Part shown: piece by piece, positions 35,055 through 44,214 of the stretch
Numbering within the stretch: the first letter of the stretch is position 1
How the letters are laid out: the number at the start of each line of letters is the position of its first letter
Assembly (NCBI RefSeq): GCF_017498565.1
Contig: NZ_CP071794.1
Location: forward strand, 992,001 to 1,056,000
Source: Parasphingorhabdus cellanae
GTDB lineage: Bacteria; Pseudomonadota; Alphaproteobacteria; Sphingomonadales; Sphingomonadaceae
Direction: 5' to 3'
Length of the DNA stretch: 64,000 bases
Translations under genes and position numbers: made by a program
Notes under the pieces: model-generated
Databases searched by the model: none
What the model was told of the DNA's origin: nothing
What the model saw: only the letters and a program-made list of their open reading frames with translations

Positions 35055-36116
35055 ATGAACCCACAAGAAGATATGACTGGTACAATGGCGGTGCCAGACA
35101 AAGATAAGCTGGATGAAGCCAGTCTATCAACATGGATGGAAGAGAATGTCGACGGCTTTACCGGGCCCATGGATATTACAAAATTTAAAGGCGGTCAGTC
35201 CAACCCCACCTACAAAATCGAAACCCCCGGCACGGATTATGTTCTGCGCAAGAAACCATTTGGCAAGCTATTGCCTTCGGCGCACGCTGTCGATCGGGAG
35301 TTCAGGGTCATTGCTGGGCTGCATCCAGCAGGGTTTCCTGTCGCGAAACCTTATGGTCTCTGCGACGATGATGATGTCATCGGCACCATGTTCTACATCA
35401 TGGGCATGGCTGACGGACGTACACTTTGGGACGGTACATTGCCAGGCATGGAGCCTGATGACCGACGCGCGATTTATCACGAAATGATAGATACACTTGC
35501 CCTTCTCCATAGCTATGATCCTACAGAACTGGGCCTTGAGAAACATGGCAAACCCGGCAATTATTGCGAACGGCAGATTTCCCGTTGGACACAGCAATAT
35601 AAATTGTCCGAGCTTGAAACCATTCCAGAAATGGATCAGCTGATCGAATGGCTGACAAAGACTATTCCGGAGCAAAAGAGTTTTGGAATTGTTCACGGTG
35701 ATTATCGTCTCGACAATATGATTTTTGCGCATGACAAACCCAAAGTTATAGCAGTACTGGACTGGGAACTCTCCACACTAGGCGATCCGATTGCAGATTT
35801 TGCCTATTGGCTGATGGCCTATGAAATGGAACCGGAAGGCCGCAGCGGATTGAAAGGTGTTGATCTGGAAGCGCTAGGCATTCCCTCCCGCGAAGAGGCC
35901 ATCGCCCGCTATTGCCAGAAATCCGGTATTGATGATCTGCCGCCTATGGATTGGTATCTCGCTTATAACCTGTTCCGGATTGCCGCAATTTTGCAGGGCA
36001 TCCAGAAGCGTGTAGTAGATGGTACAGCAAATAGCGCAGCGGCTGCTGAAATGTCAGACCGCGTAACACCATTGGCACAGGCCGGATGGGAAGCGGCAAA
36101 ACGCGCTGGCGCATAA
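35055..36116 (+). CDS. APH-fold kinase, ACAD10/11 kinase-domain type
   Basis: A 353-residue aminoglycoside-phosphotransferase-fold protein. Substrate/ATP region [42 protein letters not shown] (about 44-84); Brenner motif [14 protein letters not shown] with Asp216 and Asn221; metal-binding Asp236 in [21 protein letters not shown]. This LRKKP...HAVDREF pattern is that of ACAD10/ACAD11 kinase domains and of LvaA from levulinate degradation, which phosphorylate 4-hydroxyacyl-CoA. It is therefore unlikely to be an antibiotic-resistance gene. Confidence 0.87.
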   Translation: MNPQEDMTGTMAVPDKDKLDEASLSTWMEENVDGFTGPMDITKFKGGQSNPTYKIETPGTDYVLRKKPFGKLLPSAHAVDREFRVIAGLHPAGFPVAKPYGLCDDDDVIGTMFYIMGMADGRTLWDGTLPGMEPDDRRAIYHEMIDTLALLHSYDPTELGLEKHGKPGNYCERQISRWTQQYKLSELETIPEMDQLIEWLTKTIPEQKSFGIVHGDYRLDNMIFAHDKPKVIAVLDWELSTLGDPIADFAYWLMAYEMEPEGRSGLKGVDLEALGIPSREEAIARYCQKSGIDDLPPMDWYLAYNLFRIAAILQGIQKRVVDGTANSAAAAEMSDRVTPLAQAGWEAAKRAGA

Positions 36117-36139
36117 CTCAGACGAACAGGAGCGAAAGC

Positions 36140-36934
36140 ATGGCGGATCTCAAGGATAAAGTAGCTATCGTCACTGGCGCTGGCAGCGGTATTGGTCGAG
36201 CGTCAGCGTTGCTCTTTGCTGAGCATGGGGCAAAAGTCATCGCCAGCGATGTTACCGATGAAGTGGAAGAGACGGCCAAAGGCTCTGATGGCGATATCAT
36301 TGCAATCAAAGCGGATGCCGGATCCGAAGGTGATATCGAAATGCTTGTCGATGCGGCGGAGCAGAAATTCGGTGACCTGCATGTGTTTTTTGCCAATGCC
36401 GGCATCGGCGGTGGTTTTGAAGGTATCTTCGACAGCAGCGTTGCTGAATGGCAGGAAGTCTTGCGCGTCAATCTGATCGGACCATTTCTCGCAGCCAAAT
36501 ATGCAGGCAAAGTGATTGCTGATAGCGGCCATGGCGGCTCGATAATCTGCACGGCCAGCGTTGCCGGGATTCGGTCCGGTGCCGGTGGTCCTGCCTATTC
36601 CGCGTCCAAGGCGGGTGTGATCAATCTTGTCAAAGTTGCCGCGCAACAATTTGCTACAGCCAATGTCCGCTGCAACGCCATTTGCCCTGGTATCACGGAA
36701 ACCGGTATGACTCAGTTTATCTATGATAAGGCCCGGGAAAAGGGCAAAGAAGACCGCCTCGGTTATCTCAATCCCTTGCGCCGCGGAGCCAATCCGATCG
36801 AGATGGCGGAAGTTGCCTTATTTTTGGCATCCGATAGATCATCTTATGTCAATGGTCAGGCGATTGCGGTAGACGGGGGACTAAGCGCTTCGCACCCGGT
36901 CACCCGTCAAGAATTTGGTCGCACTGCTGTTTAA
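36140..36934 (+). CDS. Short-chain dehydrogenase/reductase (SDR)
   Basis: A 264-residue classical [16 protein letters not shown] (about 12-24), [12 protein letters not shown], and [27 protein letters not shown] with Tyr-Lys active site (about 155). Last gene of the plus-strand arm, 23 bp after the kinase gene. AGGAGC lies about 8 bases before the ATG at 36140. It converges on the Arg/Tyr-rich gene with only 3 bp between the stops. Confidence 0.88.
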   Translation: MADLKDKVAIVTGAGSGIGRASALLFAEHGAKVIASDVTDEVEETAKGSDGDIIAIKADAGSEGDIEMLVDAAEQKFGDLHVFFANAGIGGGFEGIFDSSVAEWQEVLRVNLIGPFLAAKYAGKVIADSGHGGSIICTASVAGIRSGAGGPAYSASKAGVINLVKVAAQQFATANVRCNAICPGITETGMTQFIYDKAREKGKEDRLGYLNPLRRGANPIEMAEVALFLASDRSSYVNGQAIAVDGGLSASHPVTRQEFGRTAV

Positions 36935-36937
36935 AGC

Positions 36938-37606
36938 TTAGTTCGCGAAAGCGAGCTCACCGTTACCAAGTTGCACAAAATCCACTCGGCCATCGGTTGC
37001 ACCGCATAGGAAAGTGGTTTGCGCTGTCCCCGACAATCCGCCTTCAACCCGCCAACCAGCACCATCGCGGGCAACCGATTGAATTTCAGAAACGCGAGCA
37101 TCATTCCCTGCCTGTCGCTCAGCGGCATTGGAGCAGACGTTAATCGCATTATCCATCGAGCCGGTACCGCGATCTCCGCGATTGTCCGAGCGACGATCTG
37201 AACGGCGATCATCATAGCGCCGGCTATCACTGCGCCGGTCATAACGATAGTCACGATCATCATAACGGCGATCCCGCTTATTCTTTGACGCTGCGCTGGC
37301 AATGGCCGCAATGCCACCGATGATCAACACACCGGCTAGGACATCACCGGCATCCACCCGGTTGCGGTGCCGCCGATAGCCGCGACCATAGCCATATCCA
37401 CGATAACCTCGATACCCACGGTAACCGCGATAACCACGCCAGCCTTCGGCCTTGTCGCTGTTCGCTGTCCAACCCAGGCTCTCTAGATCTATAATAGGTG
37501 CTGGTGTCGGTGCCGGATTAATCGGTGCTGCCATCGCAGGCGCAAATCCGGTAAATACCAGGGCCGTCGATGCAACAGCCGCTGAAATTGTCTTTTGAAA
37601 ACTCAT
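36938..37606 (-). CDS. Exported Arg/Tyr/Asp-rich protein with RGY repeats (paralog 1)
   Basis: A 222-residue protein. Signal peptide about residues 1-26 (ending FAPAMA), then a run of RGY units near residue 60, a hydrophobic Gly-rich segment (DAGDVLAGVLIIGGIAAIASAAS), a very polar Arg/Tyr/Asp stretch (DDRDYRYDRRSDSRRY), and a C-terminal domain with two Cys (INVCSNAAERQAG ... TTFLCGATDG). The next gene upstream (37718-38233) has the same plan, so they are tandem paralogs. A surface or periplasmic role is inferred. Start at 37606 preceded by a G-rich ribosome site. Confidence 0.8.
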   Translation of the reverse strand: MSFQKTISAAVASTALVFTGFAPAMAAPINPAPTPAPIIDLESLGWTANSDKAEGWRGYRGYRGYRGYRGYGYGRGYRRHRNRVDAGDVLAGVLIIGGIAAIASAASKNKRDRRYDDRDYRYDRRSDSRRYDDRRSDRRSDNRGDRGTGSMDNAINVCSNAAERQAGNDARVSEIQSVARDGAGWRVEGGLSGTAQTTFLCGATDGRVDFVQLGNGELAFAN

Positions 37607-37670
37607 AACGCATACCCCCAGTTTCACTAGATTCTGTACCCTAGACTCCAGTGATATACCACAAATAGTT

Positions 37671-37696
37671 GGTTCAGCCTGTCGCCAGGCTGAACC
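37671..37696 (-). terminator. Hairpin after the second Arg/Tyr-rich gene
   Basis: GGTTCAGCCTG and CAGGCTGAACC form a perfect 11-bp stem with a 4-base loop between the two paralogs. On the minus strand it follows the stop of 37718-38233; the T run is weak. Confidence 0.6.
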
Positions 37697-37717
37697 ATAT
37701 TCTTATATCCTGTAACC

Positions 37718-38233
37718 TTAGTAACGATGTCTAAGGTCTTTCAGGCGTACTCCGGACACCCGGCGACCTTCAACGTAACAGGTAAACTTACCCCGGTCAT
37801 AGCTGCGGCGATATCCGCGATAGCCATCTTTTACCACGATCCGCCCCTTGACCTTATAGCCATAGCTGGTGCGCTTGACGTCGCGGATCTGGGTCACGTC
37901 GGCCCGGCCATAATAGCTCGCCTTACGCTCGGCAGCCCGAACACATTTGTTTACAGCACGGCGCGGACGGATACGCTTACCATAGCGGCGGTCACGATAA
38001 TGGCCATCGCGATAGCGACCATCACGATAATCGCGATCATAGCCCGAATAATATCTGTCTTTCTTGTTCGATGACAAAATCGCAGCCAGCCCGCCCAACA
38101 CAACGGCTCCGGCAATTACTTCTCCGGCGCTGATCCCATCTCGATCATGATCTTTAGCCATGGCCGGTGTCGCAGAAACGGCCATCGCAGTTGCGGCAGC
38201 GGTTCCGATCATTGCTGTTTTAAGAGTGTTCAT
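37718..38233 (-). CDS. Exported Arg/Tyr-rich protein (paralog 2)
   Basis: A 171-residue protein: signal peptide (MNTLKTAMIGTAAATAMAVSATPAMA), hydrophobic segment with the same start as paralog 1 (SAGEVIAGAVVLGGLAAILSSNKKDRYY), an Arg/Tyr/Asp-rich stretch, and a basic C-terminal domain with two Cys (VNKCVRAAERKASYYG ... GKFTCYVEGRR). Both share the NxC-x3-AER-x-A motif. The start at 38233 is supported by AAAGGAAAGTGGAG just upstream. Function unknown. Confidence 0.8.
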   Translation of the reverse strand: MNTLKTAMIGTAAATAMAVSATPAMAKDHDRDGISAGEVIAGAVVLGGLAAILSSNKKDRYYSGYDRDYRDGRYRDGHYRDRRYGKRIRPRRAVNKCVRAAERKASYYGRADVTQIRDVKRTSYGYKVKGRIVVKDGYRGYRRSYDRGKFTCYVEGRRVSGVRLKDLRHRY

Positions 38234-38629
38234 CTCCACTTTCCTTTTACTCATAACCCGAGAACTATTTTCGAGCTTGCGAAACCTTTTTAGGGAATCG
38301 CTCTTGAGTGGAGACTGAACTCTCTTGTCAGGAGTTGTTCAGGTTAATAGCATCTTTTATGAACAGATAAATCGCCATTTTCTGCGGCATAGCTGTTAAG
38401 TTTACAAAGTTTACAGACTATCATGACTATTCGCACATTATAAATTTCGACAGGAAATCGAATCCAATCTCTGCCAATTGCTTTCAATATGGCGGGACAG
38501 TTCCTGATCCCGCGGGGAGCTGAACCTTAGCACGAATCAAGACCTGTAGGACAGCCCTCGCGTTCACTATCCTTTGAAAAAGCCGGCAATGCTTCCATCA
38601 CCGGCCTTTCAATATATCGCGTGGCTTGC
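38234..38629. other. 396-bp intergenic stretch
   Basis: Holds the upstream region of the paralog 2 gene, a direct repeat AAGTTTACA-AAGTTTACA at 38398-38415 (part of a 20-base match to 22321-22340) and the terminator of the TonB receptor gene (38577-38606). I see no gene in it. Confidence 0.6.
38577..38606 (-). terminator. Intrinsic terminator of the 803-residue TonB receptor gene
   Basis: GCCGG...CCGGC hairpin followed on the minus strand by five T, 24 bp after the stop codon. Confidence 0.75.
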
Positions 38630-41041
38630 CTAAAAGCCCTTGCGAACAGTCAAGCCAAATGTTCTCGGCTGACCAACCCGGAAGGCAGTACGTGCACGAC
38701 CACCGCGCTCCCGGTCAAAGGATAACAAAGTATTTTCATCGAACACATTTTTCACATAGATTGTTACATCGAGCTGATTATCGAGTTTCACACCGGCGCT
38801 GAGATTGACGAGTTCATAAGCGGGCAATTTCAGATCAATGACAGTCGCTTCATCGCCTGTGGCCCCGCCAAATGGCAGGCCTGATACAAAAGAGCGTGGA
38901 TTGTCGACCTGATCACTGGGTTGGGTAAACCGGCTGCCAACATGCTGCGCCGACGCGCTGACAAAGGCTTCACCAGCACCAATTGGCCAGCTGTAAGTCG
39001 CGTCACCAGATATCTGGAATTTCGGTACCGAAGGAAGCCTGTTCCCGTCTTCCACGCCGCCTAATATGTTTCCATCGCCGTCGACAACGGTGGAATCAAA
39101 CTCCGCTTCAAGTATCGAACCAGACAATCCGATATCCAGACCCGTCAGCACTTCTGCTGACAATTCCCATTCGAGACCAAGCGTATGCGCTTCCGGCACG
39201 TTGAAGGTGATGCGCGAAGAGCAGGAGCCAGCATCCAGTGTCACCTGCAAGTCGCTGATATCGGTATAAAAAGCCGCAGCATTAAAGGTGATGCCGCCAG
39301 TCTGTGCTTTCACGCCAACTTCATAGTTCCACAGCGATTCATCGTCATAATCCTGAAATGAACCGAATATCGCCGCATCCTGCGGGGAACATAACGGAAT
39401 ATTCAGCGGATCATTGACCCCGCCAAGCCGAAAGCCCTGCGATGCCTGGGCGTTTACCGAAATATCGTCAGTGATGTCATAATTCACAAGCAATCGCGGT
39501 GTGAAGCCATCAGATGACGTTACATCAACCACGCCGCTATCACCGTTGGCGAACAAGCCGCCTGTGGTAATCATCCGCGTTTCTTCAAAGTCGTAATAGC
39601 GTCCGCCGGCCGTAATGGTCAGACTGTCGGTAAGATCGAAGCTGGCTTCCGCAAAAACGGCGAACTGCTCGATATCATAATCCAAATCGGAGTTAAACGG
39701 CGAGTCAGCGCCGAACCCATTTGCCGTAACCGATGGCAATGGCAGGCTGGTATCCGGATCGCCATCGCCGTCAAGAAAGATTGATCGCGCCGTTTGTGCG
39801 GCATCATATCCCGGAGTTGGTAGGCGTTGGCGATATTCGCGCGTAACAGAAGAATAGAAGCCACCAACAACCCATTGGAACCGACTCTCATTATCTGAAG
39901 CAAACCGGATTTCCTGTGAATATTGGGACAGATTGGTGGTATCCCGCAGGTTGGAAGGCAATAGTGCCGCTGCCTCAGGGAAACCCAGATCAATTGATAC
40001 CGATCCCGTCAACGCGCTCGCATCGCGGCTGACCAGAATTTCGCGGTCGGTATAGCTGGTCACGGCAGTAAAGTTCACAGTACCCAGATCAGCATTGAAG
40101 GTCAGATCCGCAATCATGGTCTGATCTTCGAAAGCCTCGTCAAGCAACAGATATTGCTGCCGCTCGCCAAGCTGGATATCCGGCCGGGTCGTGGTGAAGG
40201 GATTGGCAAAGACGTTGAAGACTTCTTGGCGGTTGAACCCATCAGATTTGATTTCCTGATACACGATCCGCGGCGTGATCGTCATACCTTCAACTGGCTG
40301 CAATGTCAGCGCCACCCGGCCGCCATAGCGTTCCCCGCTATTCACATCTTCCTCGGACACTCCGCCTTCACCCAAGGCTTCAATAAACCCGCCAAATTGC
40401 GTGTAATAGCCGACGGCACGAAGGGCCAGTTTATCTGCGATCAGTGGCACGTTGACCGCGCCTTTTAGGCTGTATCCCAGATCATCCGCGTCCACGAGAT
40501 TAATGTCTCCCTCGGCAACAGCTTCCAATTCATTCAAATTGGGTTGATTGGTAATATAGCGTATGGTGCCGCCGATAGAGCCAGAGCCAAAGAGCGTACC
40601 CTGTGGGCCGCGCAAGGTCTCCACTCGGTTGAGATCAAAGAGATCAAGGTCCGGTGTAAACAGCGACAACGAGATCACCGACTCATCAAGATAGACGCCG
40701 ACCTGCTCTTTCACACCAGGCTGGTCGCGAACAATTTGTCCCGCCGATACGCCGCGGATGGCGACCTGGCTCTGACCGGGGCCGAGATTCTGAATCGAGA
40801 GACCCGCGACATTGCGAGAGATATCTTCCAGTGTGGTCGCACCGCTTTTTTGAATATCCGCCGCTGTCTGGGCGTTGATGGAAAATGGAATATCTTGAAG
40901 ATTAGCGTCCCGTTTTGTGGCCGTGACGATAATGATATTATCATCCGCCTCTGCCGCTTCCTCAGAATCTTGAGCCAATGCAGGTTGCGATGCCATGGCA
41001 AAAGCCAATACGGACAGACTTGCAAATTTTACTGATTTCAT
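38630..41041 (-). CDS. TonB-dependent outer-membrane receptor, 803 residues
   Basis: Signal peptide (SLSVLAFAMASQPALAQ), a TonB-box-like IIIVTATKRDANLQDIPFSINA, a plug domain (GATTLEDISRNVAGLSIQNLGPG ... VETLRGPQGTLFGSGSIGGTIRYITNQPN, about 60-180) and a 22-strand barrel ending in a terminal aromatic (FGLTVRKGF). This is the iron-complex/organic-compound receptor type common in Sphingomonads, with VTATKR and LRGPQGTLFG typical. The ligand is unknown. No TonB system or regulator is adjacent; it has its own terminator. Confidence 0.92.
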   Translation of the reverse strand: MKSVKFASLSVLAFAMASQPALAQDSEEAAEADDNIIIVTATKRDANLQDIPFSINAQTAADIQKSGATTLEDISRNVAGLSIQNLGPGQSQVAIRGVSAGQIVRDQPGVKEQVGVYLDESVISLSLFTPDLDLFDLNRVETLRGPQGTLFGSGSIGGTIRYITNQPNLNELEAVAEGDINLVDADDLGYSLKGAVNVPLIADKLALRAVGYYTQFGGFIEALGEGGVSEEDVNSGERYGGRVALTLQPVEGMTITPRIVYQEIKSDGFNRQEVFNVFANPFTTTRPDIQLGERQQYLLLDEAFEDQTMIADLTFNADLGTVNFTAVTSYTDREILVSRDASALTGSVSIDLGFPEAAALLPSNLRDTTNLSQYSQEIRFASDNESRFQWVVGGFYSSVTREYRQRLPTPGYDAAQTARSIFLDGDGDPDTSLPLPSVTANGFGADSPFNSDLDYDIEQFAVFAEASFDLTDSLTITAGGRYYDFEETRMITTGGLFANGDSGVVDVTSSDGFTPRLLVNYDITDDISVNAQASQGFRLGGVNDPLNIPLCSPQDAAIFGSFQDYDDESLWNYEVGVKAQTGGITFNAAAFYTDISDLQVTLDAGSCSSRITFNVPEAHTLGLEWELSAEVLTGLDIGLSGSILEAEFDSTVVDGDGNILGGVEDGNRLPSVPKFQISGDATYSWPIGAGEAFVSASAQHVGSRFTQPSDQVDNPRSFVSGLPFGGATGDEATVIDLKLPAYELVNLSAGVKLDNQLDVTIYVKNVFDENTLLSFDRERGGRARTAFRVGQPRTFGLTVRKGF

Positions 41042-41242
41042 AGCTAAACCCTCTCAATATGTTCTGCTGTGATGACCTTTATGGTCAAGTTCACAACCGA
41101 GGCTCTTTGGCCCACAACCGTATTAAAATCGGATTTTACATTGATGGGAAGGCGAAACTCTCGTTTTCCCTAGTATTTTTGACAGGGCGAGGTTTTTTGT
41201 GATGAATTAGTCACATATCGGACCTATTCATCCGATTTGGAC

Positions 41243-41278
41243 AAAAAAAGGGCCGGGATGTTTTCACATCACCGGCCG
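41243..41278 (-). terminator. Intrinsic terminator of the glnK-amtB operon
   Basis: GGCCGG and CCGGCC with an inner GATGT/ACATC stem around TTTC, followed on the minus strand by seven T. Confidence 0.85.
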
Positions 41279-41355
41279 TAAAGGTGTTGTTCTCAGGAGG
41301 AACAAGTGGAGGTGCCGACCTCAATTATGGGAGGAGATGGCCGGCACCAAGCTGG

Positions 41356-42690
41356 TTATCCTTTGGCAAATTCCGGGTATGCTTCGACACCGACTTCCGC
41401 GATATCCATACCCAGTCGTTCGTCTTCCTCGGAAGGACGAACACCAATGGTAAATTTCAATATGAGCCAGACGATGGCGCTAAGCACGAAGGTGAAGGCG
41501 CCGATGGACACAACGCCCAAGGCCTGCACGCCGAGTTGCTCACCAACGCTCAGCGTGACACCGTCGACTTCTGATTGCGTGTTCCAGGCGACGATCAACG
41601 TGCCCCAGATGCCGGCCAACAAGTGAACGGGAATGGCGCCAACCACATCATCTATTTTAAGCTTATCAAGCAATGGCACCGCAAACACTACGATTAACCC
41701 GCCAACACTACCGATCAGGATCGAAGCAGGCACCGATGGTGTCAGTGGTTCTGCCGTGATCGATACCAGACCAGCCAAGGCACCGTTGAGCGCCATGGTG
41801 ACATCGATCTTCTTATAGAGGATTTGCGTCAGGATAATCGCTGTCACCACACCGCCAGCAGCAGCCATATTGGTGTTGACGAAAATCTTCGATACATCGC
41901 TGACATCGCCAATCGTACCCATCGCAAGCTGTGACGCGCCGTTAAATCCGAACCAACCAAGCCACAGGATAAACGTACCCAATGTTGCCAGCGGGATATT
42001 GGAACCCGGCATGACCGTGATTTTGCCATTCACATAGCGCCCCAGACGAGGTCCAATGATGAGCGCGCCAGCCAAAGCAGCCCAGCCGCCAACAGAGTGA
42101 ACAAGCGTGGATCCGGCAAAGTCACTGAAACCGCGTTGATCGAGCCAACCTGTGCCCCACTCCCAGCTACCGGTAATCGGATAGAGGAAGCCGGTCAGGA
42201 TCGCGACAAAGATCATGAAGGGCCAGAATTTGACCCGCTCAGCAATCGTGCCAGATACGATCGATGCTGTGGTCGCACAGAAAACCATTTGGAAGAACCA
42301 GTCCGATGCTACCGAATAACCTGTCTCAACATCGGCTTCACCGACGGCTTGCATGCCATAAGGCCCGAAGCTGCCGATCCAGCTGGCGACATCTGTGTAC
42401 ATCAGATTGTAACCTGTGACCCAGAACATGATCCCGGCGAGCGAATAGAGGCTGATATTTTTCAGGCACTGCATGGAAACGTTTTTCGAGCGAACCAGTC
42501 CGGCCTCCAGCATAGCAAAGCCGGCAGCCATCCACATGACCAGAAAACCGCCAATCAGAAAGAGCAGCGTGTTAAAAATATAAGCAACGTTGGCGCTCGG
42601 GTCAGCCACTTCAACGACTTCTTGCGCCAATGCGGGCGACGCCATCCCCATGGCCGCCAATCCCGCAGATAGTGTTAGAATTTTTCTCAT
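41356..42690 (-). CDS. amtB: Ammonium transporter AmtB
   Basis: A 444-residue Amt/Mep protein with a signal peptide (MRKILTLSAGLAAMGMASPALAQ) and eleven helices. Family motifs: FVMWMAAGFAMLEAGLVRSKNVS, TIAERVKFWPF, DFAGSTLVHSVGGWAALAGALIIGPR (Asp and His of the pore), LGWFGFNGAS. It conducts ammonia/ammonium inward under nitrogen limitation. It follows glnK by 16 bp; GlnK closes the channel. The start at 42690 is chosen at the signal peptide; the frame is open upstream into glnK in another frame. The operon has a sigma-54 promoter. Confidence 0.96.
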   Translation of the reverse strand: MRKILTLSAGLAAMGMASPALAQEVVEVADPSANVAYIFNTLLFLIGGFLVMWMAAGFAMLEAGLVRSKNVSMQCLKNISLYSLAGIMFWVTGYNLMYTDVASWIGSFGPYGMQAVGEADVETGYSVASDWFFQMVFCATTASIVSGTIAERVKFWPFMIFVAILTGFLYPITGSWEWGTGWLDQRGFSDFAGSTLVHSVGGWAALAGALIIGPRLGRYVNGKITVMPGSNIPLATLGTFILWLGWFGFNGASQLAMGTIGDVSDVSKIFVNTNMAAAGGVVTAIILTQILYKKIDVTMALNGALAGLVSITAEPLTPSVPASILIGSVGGLIVVFAVPLLDKLKIDDVVGAIPVHLLAGIWGTLIVAWNTQSEVDGVTLSVGEQLGVQALGVVSIGAFTFVLSAIVWLILKFTIGVRPSEEDERLGMDIAEVGVEAYPEFAKG

Positions 42691-42706
42691 TATCAAACTT
42701 CCCTGT

Positions 42707-43045
42707 TTAAATCGCGGTGTCGCCGGTTTCACCGGTCCGAATACGAACGGCATCATCCAAACCCATGACGAATATCTTGCCATCGCCAATCGACTCCGTG
42801 CCCGCAGCGCTCTGAATCGCTTCAACAGCCTGTGCAGCCAGTTCACTGCTGCATGCGATTTCCAATTTTACTTTGGGAACCATGTTGGTGGTATATTCAG
42901 CCCCGCGATAAACTTCGGTCTGCCCTTTTTGACGGCCAAAGCCTTTTACTTCGGACACGGTCATGCCTGCCACGCCAATTTCTGTAAGCGCGTCCCGCAC
43001 ATCGTCGAGTTTAAATGGCTTAATTATGGCAATGATAAATTTCAT
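42707..43045 (-). CDS. glnK: PII signal protein GlnK
   Basis: A 112-residue PII protein: [56 protein letters not shown] with the uridylylated Tyr51 in GAEY, and [28 protein letters not shown]. It senses 2-oxoglutarate and ATP/ADP and regulates AmtB, and probably NtrB/GlnE. GGGGG lies just upstream of the ATG. Being next to amtB marks it as GlnK rather than GlnB. Confidence 0.96.
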   Translation of the reverse strand: MKFIIAIIKPFKLDDVRDALTEIGVAGMTVSEVKGFGRQKGQTEVYRGAEYTTNMVPKVKLEIACSSELAAQAVEAIQSAAGTESIGDGKIFVMGLDDAVRIRTGETGDTAI

Positions 43046-43077
43046 TTTGCCCCCTTCTTGTTACCGGTCAGTACTTC

Positions 43078-43092
43078 GCAAGGGGTGTGCCA
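43078..43092 (-). promoter_or_regulatory. Sigma-54 (RpoN) promoter of glnK-amtB
   Basis: On the minus strand the sequence reads TGGCAC-ACCCC-TTGC, an exact match to the sigma-54 -24/-12 consensus (TGGCAC-N5-TTGC), 33 bp before the glnK start. This fits NtrC-controlled nitrogen-starvation expression. A GAATCACA...TGTGATTC repeat lies just upstream and could be an activator site. Confidence 0.85.
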
Positions 43093-43184
43093 GAATCACA
43101 AACTGCTGGATTCATACGATAATGTGATTCTCAAATTCTAAACAAAGGGTAAATTTTGTGCAGGCTGACAGGATTGCCTAAATT

Positions 43185-44003
43185 TTAGGCAGCGCTTTGT
43201 TCGATCCTCTTCAGAATCTCGGGAATGATCGCAGCGGTCTCGCGATGGCCGATTTCGATCAATTCATCTGCCTTGGTGAAGTTCTGCATATCAATGTGAC
43301 CGACGGGTGGTGACAGGGCAAAATCTGGCGGATCCAATGCCAGTGAATAGCGCCCCAAATTGCGCAATGACAGCCCAATGGAAGCCTTCACTATGGCAAT
43401 GCTGTTGGGATATTTTCCATCAACGCGGCTAATTCCCGCCATTTCAGCGCGATTGATGAAGTCATCCTGAAGATTAACCGACAGGCACAGCGCATCAGGC
43501 GCCATTTCCCGCGCCGGGGAAACGGGTACCGGTAAAGCGGCGCCACCATCAACCAGCAACCGACCTTCATATTCCACGGGCTTGAAAATACCCGGCAAGG
43601 ACATGGATGCGCGAATAGCAGGCACCAACTTGCCGCTGTTCATGATGATCGTGTCACCGGTCTTCAGGTCAGCAGCAACAGCCGCGACCGGGATTGACAG
43701 ATCAGCAAAACTCAGGCTGCCGAGCTGTTCTTCGAGTTCTTTTTCAATTGTCCGCGCGCCCATCACCGCGCCGCGTTTGAAATGCGGGTCCATGAAGCGG
43801 AGCAAGGTTCGAAAATTCGCGGTGCGTGCGGTTTCCTCAAGATAATCGAGCTTTCCAGCCGCAAAGCTGGCCCCTGCTATTGCCCCGATGGATGTGCCGG
43901 AAATAGCGGCAATTTCCAGCGGTGAATCTTCAATTGCGCGCAATACGCCGATATGGGTCCATCCGAGACCGGCACCGCCGCCAAGAGCCAGCGAAAGCTT
44001 CAT
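43185..44003 (-). CDS. Patatin-like phospholipase
   Basis: A 272-residue patatin domain: oxyanion-hole region LALGGGAGLGWTHIGVLRAI, nucleophile Ser38 in GTSIG, and catalytic Asp152 in VDGGAALP. This Ser-Asp dyad gives lipid acyl hydrolase activity. There is no signal peptide, so it acts in the cytoplasm. Its start overlaps the stop of the DUF2007 gene by 4 bases (44000-44003), making a coupled pair. Similar to the RssA/YchK group. Confidence 0.92.
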   Translation of the reverse strand: MKLSLALGGGAGLGWTHIGVLRAIEDSPLEIAAISGTSIGAIAGASFAAGKLDYLEETARTANFRTLLRFMDPHFKRGAVMGARTIEKELEEQLGSLSFADLSIPVAAVAADLKTGDTIIMNSGKLVPAIRASMSLPGIFKPVEYEGRLLVDGGAALPVPVSPAREMAPDALCLSVNLQDDFINRAEMAGISRVDGKYPNSIAIVKASIGLSLRNLGRYSLALDPPDFALSPPVGHIDMQNFTKADELIEIGHRETAAIIPEILKRIEQSAA

Positions 44004-44212
44004 AAGGCAACATCCTCCGCCAGTATCGCTTTCGCCTCAGCCAAATCCTCGTCGAGCACCATCACGCGAGCGGGCAAGGCAATCCCTGCCCCCTCGACAA
44101 TATTCACCCCGCTATCGAAACAGACCGCACCAATGCCAGCGGCCTCCAGCCGGCCGCGGATGATTTCCGCTTCATAGCCATGCATGTGACGGGACAGTTC
44201 AACCAGGCTCAT
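44000..44212 (-). CDS. DUF2007 small protein (putative signal-transducing)
   Basis: A 70-residue protein starting MSLVELSRHMHGYEAEIIRGRLEAAGI and containing VNIVEGAGIALPARVMVLDEDLAEAKAIL, the DUF2007 pattern (an ACT/PII-like beta-alpha-beta fold). Function unknown. The 4-base overlap with the patatin gene and only 2 bp from the upstream oxidase-like gene put it in the middle of a tight operon. Confidence 0.83.
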   Translation of the reverse strand: MSLVELSRHMHGYEAEIIRGRLEAAGIGAVCFDSGVNIVEGAGIALPARVMVLDEDLAEAKAILAEDVAL

Positions 44213-44214
44213 CT

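Noticed and set aside
35055-36116. Antibiotic-resistance aminoglycoside phosphotransferase
   Set aside because: The motif set and neighbours match ACAD10/11-type acyl-CoA kinases rather than resistance enzymes.
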